DNA from: Algihabitans sp965233705
GTDB taxonomy: Bacteria > Pseudomonadota > Alphaproteobacteria > Kiloniellales > DSM-21159
DNA: 64,000 nt
Assembly (NCBI GenBank): GCA_965233705.1
Contig: CBDDTF010000003.1
Span: forward strand, 1,655,042 to 1,719,041
Reading direction: 5' to 3'
This document shows positions 28,080-36,435 of the stretch, one piece after another (the stretch's first letter is position 1; each line of letters starts with the position of its first letter). The notes under the pieces were generated by a model. It saw only the letters and a list, made by a program, of their open reading frames with translations. It was not told the DNA's origin and ran no database searches. Position numbers and translations under genes: made by a program.

Positions 28080-28439
28080 ATGAAATCGTTTAATCACGAT
28101 ATCGGCGCGACTGCCTTCTTCGGACTGCTCGTTGCCACGGTCTTGGCCGTCCCGCTCGCTGCGTTCCTGCATCGCGACGCGCACGGGAGCCCGATGGAGC
28201 TGCCCCGCTGCGACGAAGCGCGCTCTTTGGATCAGGTTCGCGCCGCTCTCGAAGGGCAAAACGGCAGCGTCGTTCTCGGCCTCTACAACGCCATCGAACA
28301 CAGCGACGGCAGAAACACCGACATCAGGCGCTGTACCGCGATAGCGGTCACGGCCGAACGCGAGACCGTCATCGGGTTTTCAGTCGGCTGGGACGACCGT
28401 CGGAACGGCCTGCCGTTCTGGACGGGGGACGGACTGTGA
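28080..28439 (+). CDS. Hypothetical exported protein downstream of coupling protein
   Basis: 119 residues with an N-terminal hydrophobic segment ('ATAFFGLLVATVLAVPLAAFL') that could be an anchor or signal peptide; the rest is soluble with two cysteines. It starts 15 bp after the coupling-protein stop codon, in an operon with it. Function unknown. Confidence 0.6.
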   Translation: MKSFNHDIGATAFFGLLVATVLAVPLAAFLHRDAHGSPMELPRCDEARSLDQVRAALEGQNGSVVLGLYNAIEHSDGRNTDIRRCTAIAVTAERETVIGFSVGWDDRRNGLPFWTGDGL

Positions 28440-28485
28440 ATCTCAATAGGAGCCTGCTTCGTAGACAGGCTCAGCAGACCGCCAT

Positions 28486-29721
28486 TTATATGAGGTGCGC
28501 AAGGATGTTTTGTGGGTTCCGGCAGGCAGCTAGTAAACCATTATACCAGACTGCCAGTGGATACTGCGGATCATTCGATACCTCCAGCTCATTGGCCGCC
28601 TTCAGATCGCTGACAAGAGCCGGAGCGACATGACCCTTCCCGCTCATGCGACTCGCATCCCCAGGCAGAGTCTTGAACAGTTGGTATGTCCAGTTGTCAC
28701 TTCTGAAGGGTAACGGGTCTTGATCATCATTCGCCCAATCGATCACGACAGTCGGACGGTGTCTGTTTCGGATTTCGGAGAACAGGGCATTAAGGTGCAA
28801 GTCGCCGAAGCCATAGCCCAGGAACAATAAACAATCGGCTTCATGCACAAGACGGTTGACCTGGGCAAAGTAGGTTCGGAATGGCTGCCTCAGAATTTGC
28901 TGTGTCTTGCCGTAGCCCGCGACGAAGGGTGACATCGAGTAGGTCGTCCCCTCCACCGAGTCTTGGCTGTTTCGACCGGAGGCATGCACTTCATGTCCCT
29001 TAGAAGGAGTGACAGCCCATTTGATGCCGTGCATATCGTGGGCAACGCCTGTCATAGCAAAATGGACAGAGCCGTGCAGATGATAGATGAAACCCCAGTT
29101 CCTACGATCAAGAACTGACAACGGGTCGAACTCTCCCGTAGCGGCATCAAAGCCGGTATGTAGTCCCGGACATGCCTGCGTGAACACGTTGTCGTAGTTC
29201 AGTGTAATAATACCAATATCGAACCGCTCTTTCAGGGCATCCAGAAATGCCTTCAACTCCGCAATCTCATTTTGCTTCGTTCTGCTGACTTGTTCGCAGG
29301 CATCGATAAAGTGATCGACCAAGGCGTCCATTAAGCTGGCCGTCAAGGTTCGGAGCACACCGCCGTCTACGGGCTTTTGCGTTCGGCCAAACTCCAAAAC
29401 ATCGGGAAGGACGTTGGGCGCCAGAAGTGCGTTGGAGCCATGGAGCGAATAGGGATCGGACAGATAGGGGACTAGGAGATTGAGCTGATACAGCACCTCT
29501 TCAAAGTTCACCCACGCACGCAGAGCCGGCTTGGGTGCCTTGGCATAATAGCCTTGGATCGCATCTCGACAGTATCGGTATAGATTGGTCGTCGGGTCGG
29601 AAGCTAGCGGGTGTAGTCGGCCTGCGCACTGATCAAGAAGCGCATCAACACCGGAAACCGATGGCAGGTCAAAGTCGATGGACGCGCCAGCCCCAACGGT
29701 GATCAAAAGCTTCTTTCTCAT
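28486..29721 (-). CDS. SIR2-like NAD-binding protein, candidate defence gene
   Basis: 411 residues. 'GAGASIDF' near the N-terminus, 'ITLNYDNVF' and 'FIYHLHGSVHFA' are the NAD-binding and catalytic signatures of the SIR2_2-type fold, with 'LLFLGYGFGDLHLNAL' near the C-terminus. Relatives with this layout act in anti-phage systems by NAD depletion. No partner gene is adjacent: the neighbours are transfer genes, and it is on the opposite strand to the coupling protein. It starts 82 bp downstream of the relaxase stop, and its GC content looks lower than its neighbours, suggesting a cargo insertion. Confidence 0.78.
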   Translation of the reverse strand: MRKKLLITVGAGASIDFDLPSVSGVDALLDQCAGRLHPLASDPTTNLYRYCRDAIQGYYAKAPKPALRAWVNFEEVLYQLNLLVPYLSDPYSLHGSNALLAPNVLPDVLEFGRTQKPVDGGVLRTLTASLMDALVDHFIDACEQVSRTKQNEIAELKAFLDALKERFDIGIITLNYDNVFTQACPGLHTGFDAATGEFDPLSVLDRRNWGFIYHLHGSVHFAMTGVAHDMHGIKWAVTPSKGHEVHASGRNSQDSVEGTTYSMSPFVAGYGKTQQILRQPFRTYFAQVNRLVHEADCLLFLGYGFGDLHLNALFSEIRNRHRPTVVIDWANDDQDPLPFRSDNWTYQLFKTLPGDASRMSGKGHVAPALVSDLKAANELEVSNDPQYPLAVWYNGLLAACRNPQNILAHLI

Positions 29722-29802
29722 ATTATCTCCCCCCAGCGCACAAGCCCAATCCGAGATGCGACGATGAGCTTGTTAGATTTACATCGTTCAAGGTAGCAAC
29801 CA

Positions 29803-31500
29803 TCACTTATCGAACAAACTCAGGTCGAGCCCAAACGCCCGGCCCCGTTCGCGTTTGCGCTCCCGCTCAAGGCGCCGCTCCTTGGCCAGACGCCACGCGC
29901 GATGGAGCTGCTCGCGCCGCTCGTCCGACAGTCGGCTGCGCTCGATGGCCTTCTCGGTCACACGGGACAGTGCCCGCGCTCGCGCCTTGATCTTCTCCAG
30001 CATGGTCTCGCGGAGAGCCTGCGGGCTGCCTGCGATCTGCTGTAACATCTCGAAGTCGCGGATGGCCTGCTTCACCCGCCGCCGCGCCTGCTCGATTTCC
30101 GAACGAGTATGCTCCAGCCGGTTCCTGGCGTCCCGCCACCGGCGGCGGCGCTCGATGATGTAGCGATAGTAGCGCCTGGCCTCCTTCCGGTCGGCCGTCC
30201 GCGTGTCGCCCAGCCGCATGCCGCGCACCGCCCCCAGGATGAAGGGGTCCTTTTCGATCATGCGTTCGGCGTCGCGGATGCCGAACTTCTCCTCCAGGTC
30301 ATCCCAGACCGCGCGGGCCTTGACGGCGTCCCGGTAGACCTTGCCCAGAATGTCGTCGAGGCTGCGGTCACGCTTCTGAAGCCATGCCTCGTCTCGGGGC
30401 ACCTGCTTCTCGGCGAAGGATTGCTGACGCTCGGCGTAACGCACCTTGCCGGCGGCCGACCGGTAGGACGCCTCGATCTGGCTCCAGTAGCGGAAGTCCA
30501 TGTCGGCCGCATCGAACCGCTGCACGGCCACCTCGGCCGGGTCGCGGTCGGGCTCCTCGGCGAACATACCCTCGACGGTGCGCCGCTCGGGCGGGGCCAT
30601 GTCCGACGTGTCGGGGGTCGGCTCCTCCTTGCCCTGCTCCCGCTGCGCCACGCGCGCGGCCTGCCGCGTCATGTGGTCGTCAAAGCTCTGCGCGAAGCGT
30701 TCCTCCAGGGCATGGAAGCGCACACCCTTGCCCATATCGGAGAGCTTGGCGAAGCGCTCCCCGTCGGTGAGGATCAGACCCTGCCCCTTGCGTTCCAGGG
30801 TGACGCCCTTTTCGGCAAGCCGCTGGGCCAGGTCATCCCAATCTCGGGCGCGGATGAAGTCGTCCTTCAGGCGGCGGCGCAGGTCGGCAACATCGTCCTT
30901 GGCGAAGGGGATCTGGGCCTCGCGTTGCTCCCGCCGCGCCTGCCAGTATTCGGCGTCGGAGACGGTGGGGCCGAAGTCCTCCACCACGTCCCGGCCGAGC
31001 TGGCGCTCGTACTCGCGGTTGCGCAGGATGTTGAGGCCGTGCTCCTGCGCCAGTTCCTGCACGATGCCGGTCAGCCGCCGCCCGTCCTGATGCCGGTCAT
31101 AGGCAACGTGCTTCTCGGGATGCACCCGGTTCACCAGAAAATGCAGGTGGGGGTGGTCGGTGTCGCGGTGGCTGTAGACCAGGAGCTGATGCTCCGTCAG
31201 GCCCATCCGCTCGATGACCTGTTGCGCGACCTTCCTCTTCACCTCCGGCGTCACCTTCCCCGCCGCCGCGTCCTTCGGGTCGAAGGTGATCATGAAGTGA
31301 TAGGCCGGCTGCTTGCAGCGCACCGACTTGGCGGCCGTCGCGTCCATGACGGCCGCCGCCGCACGCGGGTCGTCGGTCAAAAGATTGCGGGTTTCGACGA
31401 ACTCCACCCGGTCAGGGGAGAGCCCCTTGATCTGGCCGGCGAGATAGAGTGCCGAGCCCCGGAAGCTCTCCGGCTGACGGGCGGGCACCTTAAAGCGCAT
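29803..31500 (-). CDS. Relaxase/mobilization nuclease (VirD2-like)
   Basis: 565 residues. The histidine triad is seen in 'HRDTDHPHLHFLVNRVHP' at about residue 110-127, and the catalytic tyrosine would be near the N-terminus (for example in 'ALYLAGQIKG'). The C-terminal half is long, charged and helical. It nicks oriT and leads the strand during transfer. It overlaps the upstream MobC-like gene by 11 bp. Confidence 0.88.
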   Translation of the reverse strand: MRFKVPARQPESFRGSALYLAGQIKGLSPDRVEFVETRNLLTDDPRAAAAVMDATAAKSVRCKQPAYHFMITFDPKDAAAGKVTPEVKRKVAQQVIERMGLTEHQLLVYSHRDTDHPHLHFLVNRVHPEKHVAYDRHQDGRRLTGIVQELAQEHGLNILRNREYERQLGRDVVEDFGPTVSDAEYWQARREQREAQIPFAKDDVADLRRRLKDDFIRARDWDDLAQRLAEKGVTLERKGQGLILTDGERFAKLSDMGKGVRFHALEERFAQSFDDHMTRQAARVAQREQGKEEPTPDTSDMAPPERRTVEGMFAEEPDRDPAEVAVQRFDAADMDFRYWSQIEASYRSAAGKVRYAERQQSFAEKQVPRDEAWLQKRDRSLDDILGKVYRDAVKARAVWDDLEEKFGIRDAERMIEKDPFILGAVRGMRLGDTRTADRKEARRYYRYIIERRRRWRDARNRLEHTRSEIEQARRRVKQAIRDFEMLQQIAGSPQALRETMLEKIKARARALSRVTEKAIERSRLSDERREQLHRAWRLAKERRLERERKRERGRAFGLDLSLFDK

Positions 31501-32038
31501 CGCTCCCCTCCGGGCCGTCGGGCTCCCGTCTCTTCGGTCCCTTGGCGACCGCCTTGTGGATCGGGGCCAGCACGTCCTTCAGGATCGTGAGCGCCTCGTC
31601 GCGCTCCGCGTCGTCGATGTCCTTCCCGGAGTTGGCGCGGCGGGCGAGGCTGTTGATCAGGTGGCCAATGCCGTTGACGGCCTCGACGTGGTGCATGAGG
31701 ACGGGCGCCAGGTCGGCGCGGTCGGTCAGGCGCTCGATCATCTCTTTGCCAACATAGAGCACCCACGGGCGGTAGGTCTCATCCCCGGTGGCGGCTTCGA
31801 GCTGGGCCAAGTTGTTGGCGATCCGCCCCAGCTCATAGAACACGTCCTCGATGGCCTTCGCCTTCGCCGGCTTGGCTCTGGGCTTCCGGCCCATCGCTGT
31901 CTCGCGGACATAGTCGGCGAAGGTGACGCCGGCCTCGACGGCACGCTGCTGGATGGCGCGCTGCTCGGCTCGGGTCAGACGGATGCGGGCGACGACATCG
32001 CGGCGGTCCTCGGGGGCTTTGGGTCTGCGTCCTGCCAT
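31490..32038 (-). CDS. mobC: MobC-like relaxosome accessory protein
   Basis: 182 residues. 'VVARIRLTRAEQRAIQQRAVEAGVTFADYVRE' in pieces is the ribbon-helix-helix of MobC-type proteins, followed by 'ELGRIANNLAQL', the usual MobC signature. It binds near oriT and helps the relaxase open the DNA. The candidate oriT lies about 250 bp upstream of its start. Confidence 0.8.
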   Translation of the reverse strand: MAGRRPKAPEDRRDVVARIRLTRAEQRAIQQRAVEAGVTFADYVRETAMGRKPRAKPAKAKAIEDVFYELGRIANNLAQLEAATGDETYRPWVLYVGKEMIERLTDRADLAPVLMHHVEAVNGIGHLINSLARRANSGKDIDDAERDEALTILKDVLAPIHKAVAKGPKRREPDGPEGSDAL

Positions 32039-32289
32039 GCCGGTGCTTCCCCGTTCAACCGTCCCGGAAGGGGAGCATCAGGGTGCCGTATCTCTCCCTC
32101 CCTTGAGGCCGAAGGGCCGAATGGCGAGGCAAGATGGCGACGCTTGAGACCCCGCCAGGGGGTCGAATGCGGAGCCTGTTGGGCGGAAAACAATGCCGTC
32201 GGTCGTCCCCGTCAGGGGCGAGCGGAGGGGCGGGCCGTAGGCCGCCCGTCAGGCATTTTTGTAGACCAACATCCATCTTGCCTCCCCCC

Positions 32290-32340
32290 TGTGACACGAA
32301 AACCCTCCCCCACTTATGGGGTCGGTCCACAGGGTGGAGT
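32290..32340. other. Candidate oriT
   Basis: Just upstream of mobC and the relaxase are two compact inverted repeats: cccca (32308-32312) / tgggg (32317-32321) and tccac (32326-32330) / gtgga (32334-32338). On the minus strand the first includes ataagtggggaggg; TAAGTG matches the start of the nic core known from MOBQ-type origins. Position and structure support oriT; the nick position is not determined. Confidence 0.45.
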
Positions 32341-32547
32341 GGATTCGGACTGACAGGTCAGATACTTAATGCCAACGATGGACAACGCGATACTAACCGC
32401 AATCGCTCTGAATCACAAGCCTCAACACCTGCCAACGGCCACCAACAACATCCGCCGCCGGAACCCGGCACAGCGCCAGCGGGCGGTCAGCGGCGCGACA
32501 GCGCCGTCTCGACCGCCCGAAAGTGCCGGCGGATAGGCATGCGAGGA
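32341..32547. other. Intergenic DNA beyond the candidate oriT
   Basis: No convincing gene. The stretch is part of the gap between mobC and the first small minus-strand cassette. Confidence 0.4.
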
Positions 32548-32573
32548 GCCCCGCCGTCAGGCCGGCGGGGCTG
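32548..32573 (-). terminator. Terminator-like hairpin of the first small cassette
   Basis: agccccgccg and cggcggggct form a 10-bp stem downstream of the 64-residue gene at 32596-32790. A similar hairpin follows the next cassette gene at 33235. Confidence 0.6.
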
Positions 32574-32595
32574 ATGCAACGGAGCGCGGCGGCTG

Positions 32596-32790
32596 TCAGT
32601 AGCCCCAGTCAGGCAGCATCAGGGCGGCGCTTATCGGGTGGACGTTGATGTCGTACCAGAAGCGCACGCCCGACTTCACGTCGCCGTTGGGCATCCGGTC
32701 GAAGTACTCGACGAATGCAATGTTTACGAACTCGACGTACTGGTCGAAGGTCAGGCTGCGGACGAGATCAAGGGTGGTGGGGTGGCTCAT
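32596..32790 (-). CDS. Small conserved-type protein (cassette 1)
   Basis: 64 residues, 'LTFDQYVEFVNIAFVEYFDRM' near the middle. The ATG at 32790 has gagga upstream. Not recognised as a named family. Its architecture is what stands out: its own terminator, a hairpin just before the start codon, and the covarying leader element further upstream, shared with three other island genes. Confidence 0.65.
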   Translation of the reverse strand: MSHPTTLDLVRSLTFDQYVEFVNIAFVEYFDRMPNGDVKSGVRFWYDINVHPISAALMLPDWGY

Positions 32791-32812
32791 GGTCGGTCTC
32801 CTCTTGGGGTTT

Positions 32813-32976
32813 CTTGGGCCGCACCGCGCGGCCTTCGTGGCCAAGATGAGGCAGCGGCGCAGGAGCGTGCCGCACCCGAAGGGCCGCAGCGCAGCGGAGG
32901 ACGGCAAGGCCCGTCTTTCTTGGAGCGCAGCGACCGCGAGGAAGGCGCCGCAGGCGCCGGGGAAGAAAGTCGGGCC
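32813..32976 (-). ncRNA. Covarying structured leader, copy A
   Basis: Proximal hairpin ggccgc/gcggcc at 32817-32833. Distal element: ggcccg-t-ctttctt (32908-32921) pairs with aagaaag-t-cgggcc (32963-32976) around a conserved T-T mismatch, enclosing gagcgcagcgaccgcgagga and an apical ggcgcc-gca-ggcgcc hairpin. The same arrangement occurs at copies B, C and D with compensatory changes. It lies about 25-190 nt upstream of the ATG at 32790. Likely a 5' leader RNA, inferred from position and covariation. Confidence 0.6.
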
Positions 32977-33234
32977 GACCCGTTGCGGCGCGCGACGCCG
33001 ATGCCAGATTGGCCCCTATCGAAGGCCCGTGTCGGTGTGGCTGCTGTTCCCCAAGTGGAGGCCGGACAGGGGCGGCCGACACCCATCGGCCGGGCTGAAC
33101 TTCCGGCGGTATGGCGACACGTCGAAGGCATTTCGCCGCCGCCTCGGCCGATGCCCCGGAGGTGCCGGTCGGTGCCGTTTCGGCTCGGTCGCCGTCGCAC
33201 CCCAGCGGCAGCAGTGACAGCGCCGGACATGACG

Positions 33235-33263
33235 AAGCCCCGCCGGGATACCCGACGGGGCTG
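33235..33263 (-). terminator. Terminator-like hairpin of the second small cassette
   Basis: agccccgccggg / cccgacggggct form a stem of about 11 bp, downstream of the 72-residue gene at 33284-33502. Confidence 0.6.
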
Positions 33264-33283
33264 GGTGCGCGGTCGCGGCCGGG

Positions 33284-33502
33284 TCAGGCGGCCAGCGGCC
33301 GCCCCTCGTGACGCCGCAGGTCCATCAGGGCGATGGCGCAGCCGATCGGGCTCTGGCCCCGGTCGTAGGCGCGCACGATGTCGGCATATTGGTCCTCGTC
33401 GATGTCCTCGCCGGTCTCCAGCAGGTAGTTGTCCTCGACCTCGATGACGTACTCGTCCCAGGTCAGGTCCAGAAAGCTGTCTGTGGTGTTCAGTCGGTTC
33501 AT
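33284..33502 (-). CDS. Small protein (cassette 2)
   Basis: 72 residues; 'LTWDEYVIEVEDNYLLETGE' vaguely resembles 'LTFDQYVEFVN' in cassette 1, so the two may be distant relatives. The ATG at 33502 has ggaggaa upstream. No named family recognised. It carries leader copy B. Confidence 0.65.
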   Translation of the reverse strand: MNRLNTTDSFLDLTWDEYVIEVEDNYLLETGEDIDEDQYADIVRAYDRGQSPIGCAIALMDLRRHEGRPLAA

Positions 33503-33526
33503 GGTCTTTCCTCCTTCCGTTGTCCT

Positions 33527-33684
33527 GGCCGCGACCGCGGCCTTCCATGGGCGACGAAAGGCGGCGGCAGAGGCGACCAGCCGCACCCGCAAGGCCGCAA
33601 CGAAGTGGAGGACGGCGGGGCCCGTCTTTCTTGGCGCGCAGCGACCGCGAGGAATGGCCGAAGGCCAGGGGAAGAAAGTCGGGC
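33527..33684 (-). ncRNA. Covarying structured leader, copy B
   Basis: Proximal hairpin ggccgc/gcggcc at 33527-33542. Distal element: gcccg-t-ctttctt (33620-33632) pairs with aagaaag-t-cgggc (33672-33684), enclosing gcgcagcgaccgcgagga and the apical hairpin tggcc-gaa-ggcca (33655-33667). The apical stem differs completely in sequence from copies A, C and D yet stays paired. Confidence 0.6.
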
Positions 33685-33702
33685 ACGAGCCGTTGCGGCG
33701 GG

Positions 33703-34015
33703 CGCCGCCGACGCCACGTTCGCCCAGGTCAGGAAGGCCCGCCGGTCACGGCCAGAGGAAGGATGGAAAGGCACCGGCTGAACACGCTGGCTGTCTCGCA
33801 GACTGACATGCCGGACGGCGGCATCGGGGTTCCGGGCACCTGCCGGGCAAGGCGACGATCAGCGGGGGCCAGGTGTCCCCATCGGCCCGCGCACCGAGGC
33901 TGAGGCGGTGCGTGTGCTTCCGGCCTGTTCGGCGGTGGCTCATGGCGTCCGCCAGCCAACCCAGCACGACAGAAGCCGCCCGTCGCCGGGCGGCTTCGTC
34001 GATGGTGCCAGAGGC
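33703..34015. other. Intergenic region between cassettes
   Basis: No gene supported. It contains the hairpin aagccgcccg / cgggcggctt around 33975-33998, which fits a terminator for the minus-strand gene at 34016. Confidence 0.5.
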
Positions 34016-34381
34016 TCACCACCACGATGTGTAGAACACCGTCTTCCCTTCGGCGATGGCCGCGCGTGCCTTGGCGATGAAGTCGAGGTCGAGCTCGATC
34101 TCATCGGGGCGCGTGGTGCCGAAGAAGAAGCCTTCGGTGAAGGGCAGCGCATTTGCGCGGATGTCGGCCTCCAGCCGGTCGAGGTCGTCCACCGTCAGCG
34201 CGACGTTGACGCAGTTGAAGGTGTCGTCCTGCCCGCCCTTCTCGCGGTAAAGGCGCTCCATCCAGCCGTGCAGGTTGGGGTGTTTCCGCCAATAGGCGAG
34301 TTCGGTGGCGGTTTCGGTGGTGAAGTCCACCTCGGCCGCGACGGCCTCTGCGGTGGTGAAGGCGTACATATCCAGTCCCAT
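34016..34381 (-). CDS. Conserved hypothetical protein (cassette 3)
   Basis: 121 residues with 'WRKHPNLHGWMERLYREK', 'FNCVNVALTVDDLDRLEADI' and a terminal 'VFYTSWW', a recurrent set in an uncharacterised family of plasmids and islands. aaggag precedes the ATG. Function unknown. Confidence 0.75.
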   Translation of the reverse strand: MGLDMYAFTTAEAVAAEVDFTTETATELAYWRKHPNLHGWMERLYREKGGQDDTFNCVNVALTVDDLDRLEADIRANALPFTEGFFFGTTRPDEIELDLDFIAKARAAIAEGKTVFYTSWW

Positions 34382-34390
34382 GATGATCTC

Positions 34391-34468
34391 CTTTCGGTCT
34401 TTGGTTGGTCGTCCTGACGGACGCGACCGAAAGGGCGGGCGGCATGAGCCGCCGCCGTCCTGACCAAC
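34391..34468 (-). promoter_or_regulatory. Structured leader of cassette 3
   Basis: ctttcggtc (34391-34399) can pair with gaccgaaag (34426-34434), with ggtcgtcc/ggacgcgacc nested. gttggtc (34404-34410) can alternatively pair with gaccaac (34462-34468), giving mutually exclusive folds. ggcggc-atga-gccgcc lies between. It is not the same motif as copies A-D. Confidence 0.4.
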
Positions 34469-34705
34469 ACGGGCGGGCTTGCCCGCTGGCGCGGGCAGGT
34501 CATGGACGGCAAGGCGCCGTCCGCCAGGGATGCGGACACTCCGAAGGACGGGCAACGGACCGGAAGGGATCGGGACTGGATGTGTGCGTCCCCACCGAAG
34601 CACGGCGACCGGGAGCATGAAAAAGCCCCGCCGTCGAATGTCAGGAGAAATTATCAACGAACAGCATAAGCTCTCGAATGACCTATATTCGGGAGATGCC
34701 CATTT
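34469..34705. other. Intergenic region before pentapeptide gene
   Basis: No gene is seen. A terminator-like fragment aaaaagccccgccg is at 34621-34634. The sequence becomes more AT-rich towards 34706. Confidence 0.4.
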
Positions 34706-35521
34706 ATGCTTTTAACGAATTTCATAAACGGCCTTATTGATCGCGTGCAGGAGCACAACCGCCAGCGAAAAGATGCAAGTTATATTGCCAAGCCACCACG
34801 CGCGCCTGAATCGATTTCTGTTGGCGATGGTCACACCCTGAAGGATGCGATTGATTCACACCATCAGTGGATGGAAACAGAGGGTAAGCAGGGTCGCCGC
34901 CTCTCGTTTGACCATATGGACATGCGAAACATTGATTTCAGTGGAACAAACTTAACGGGCGCCAGAATGAATTTTTGCGATCTGCGTGGATCAAAGTTTG
35001 ATGATGCAATACTTGAAGGAGTCGGGTTCCACGACAGCGACCTCCGGAGAGCAAGCTTTCGAGGCGCTAAATGCGCACGCGCACAATTTATAGACGCGGA
35101 AATGTATAGAGCAGATTTAAGTGAAGCCGACTTATCTGATGCTAATTTTCGATTAGCGCACTTGGAGAAAGCAAATTTTCAGAATGCGAACCTTCAGAGA
35201 GCTAATTTTCGATACAACATTTTGGACCACGCAGATATGTCTGGTTCTGATCTTAGTGATGCCCGCTTTTCTTGGGTCGTCATGGGTGAAACTGATTTGC
35301 GAGGAGCAAATCTTTCGGGAACTGTCTACAAGCAAGATGAGTTTGCTGAGGCGATCATTGATGGTCCAATGAAAGGGCAGACTAATGCTGAGTATCATGC
35401 CAGCCTCGAAACAGCGCGGGAGCAAGCCCGCGCAAACATCCGCGAGCAAATGACTGCAAGCTTGGAAGATAAGGACCTACAACCAGAACTCGGCCAACAT
35501 GATTCAACACCCAACAGATAA
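34706..35521 (+). CDS. Pentapeptide-repeat protein
   Basis: 271 residues. From about residue 75 to 205 there are around 25 A(D/N)LXX-type pentapeptides ('NIDFSGTNLTGARMNFCDL', 'RADLSEADLSDANFRLAHL'), which form a right-handed quadrilateral beta-helix. Some such proteins mimic DNA and protect gyrase; most are uncharacterised. The gene is clearly lower in GC than its neighbours and on the opposite strand, a sign of separate acquisition. gggaga precedes the ATG. Confidence 0.85.
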   Translation: MLLTNFINGLIDRVQEHNRQRKDASYIAKPPRAPESISVGDGHTLKDAIDSHHQWMETEGKQGRRLSFDHMDMRNIDFSGTNLTGARMNFCDLRGSKFDDAILEGVGFHDSDLRRASFRGAKCARAQFIDAEMYRADLSEADLSDANFRLAHLEKANFQNANLQRANFRYNILDHADMSGSDLSDARFSWVVMGETDLRGANLSGTVYKQDEFAEAIIDGPMKGQTNAEYHASLETAREQARANIREQMTASLEDKDLQPELGQHDSTPNR

Positions 35522-35560
35522 AAATGTATAACGCAGAAAAATATAAAATTCGGAAGCGTA

Positions 35561-35797
35561 ATGAAAAAATCAGACGAGTCATTACTTAATCTTATTGACG
35601 CACTGCTCCAGGCGAAGGGCGGGCGGTCCTCGTTTATTGATATGGAAGTTATTTGGTCGGCGACATTTGGAATTGGCTGGTCAAGCGACATGCTTACTGG
35701 CGCGTTGAAAACGCTGTCCCAAGAAGGCCACATTGCACTTGAGGGTCAGAGGCTTGAGCGAATGCGGGAAGCTCCCCCTATCAAGGTGGGAATGTAA
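35561..35797 (+). CDS. Small hypothetical protein after pentapeptide gene
   Basis: 78 residues, 39 bp downstream of the pentapeptide gene on the same strand and with similar base composition. 'ALKTLSQEGHIALEGQRLERM' looks like a winged-helix tail. No named family. Confidence 0.55.
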   Translation: MKKSDESLLNLIDALLQAKGGRSSFIDMEVIWSATFGIGWSSDMLTGALKTLSQEGHIALEGQRLERMREAPPIKVGM

Positions 35798-35859
35798 TCC
35801 ACAATAGATTGCAAGCACCGCAAAGCCCCCGCCGCCCAAGCGACGGGGGCAGAACCGCC

Positions 35860-36354
35860 TCAATCGAGGCGGATTTCAGCGTTGCATTCGTCGGCCCAAG
35901 GGCGCTCGGTGACGAGGTAGCCCATCCGGTTGACGAAATGGCAGCCGCTCAAGATGTAGAGGCCCTCGTCGTCATCGCCGCTGACGAGAGTCCAGACGCA
36001 GGCCGGGTCAGCGGCGGCGACGACATCGAGTTCGGAACCGAACGTCTCGAACATCAGGCCGTCGAAGGGCGCATCCGTGCGGATGGTGTTGCGGACGGGG
36101 CGATAGGCGTCGCGCCAATCGTCGTAACTGAGCGCAGGTGAGGGCGGCGTCGGCTCAGGGTTGGCCGCCTCGCGGGCGACCTCCTGAAGCGCGAGCTTGA
36201 AGCCGGCCATGATGCCGTCGGCCTCCTTCCACGCATCCCAGTCTTCGGGATTGTCGGTGTCTTCGGCGGTGGCGAGGCGGCGATCGGCTTCCTCGGAGAG
36301 GCGCACGGCCTCGGCGTGCAGGCGTTGCATATGGATGTCGGTCAAAGTGATCAT
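35860..36354 (-). CDS. Hypothetical island protein
   Basis: 164 residues. The C-terminal half contains 'VWTLVSGDDDEGLYILSGCHFVNRMGYLVTERPW', which resembles a recurrent island family of unknown function. A hairpin with arms gcccccg/cgggggc lies just downstream (about 35826-35850) as a likely terminator. Confidence 0.7.
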   Translation of the reverse strand: MITLTDIHMQRLHAEAVRLSEEADRRLATAEDTDNPEDWDAWKEADGIMAGFKLALQEVAREAANPEPTPPSPALSYDDWRDAYRPVRNTIRTDAPFDGLMFETFGSELDVVAAADPACVWTLVSGDDDEGLYILSGCHFVNRMGYLVTERPWADECNAEIRLD

Positions 36355-36398
36355 GATGAAATCGTCCTTATCTGAAATCGTTAAACTATACGGAGGCA

Positions 36399-36427
36399 GT
36401 GCCGCCCGCCGTGTGGCGGGCGGCGTC
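36399..36427 (-). terminator. Terminator-like hairpin after DUF736 gene
   Basis: gccgcccgcc / ggcgggcggc, 10-bp stem with a gtgt loop, 10 bp downstream of the DUF736 stop codon. Confidence 0.65.
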
Positions 36428-36435
36428 GCCTGCGG

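Noticed and set aside
26733..28301. 522-codon open frame antisense to the coupling-protein gene
   Set aside because: Shadow of a clear VirD4-like gene; composition is that of an antisense frame.
32134..32574. Open frame of 146 codons over the candidate oriT
   Set aside because: Composition and lack of start signals point to non-coding DNA; terminator hairpin lies inside it.
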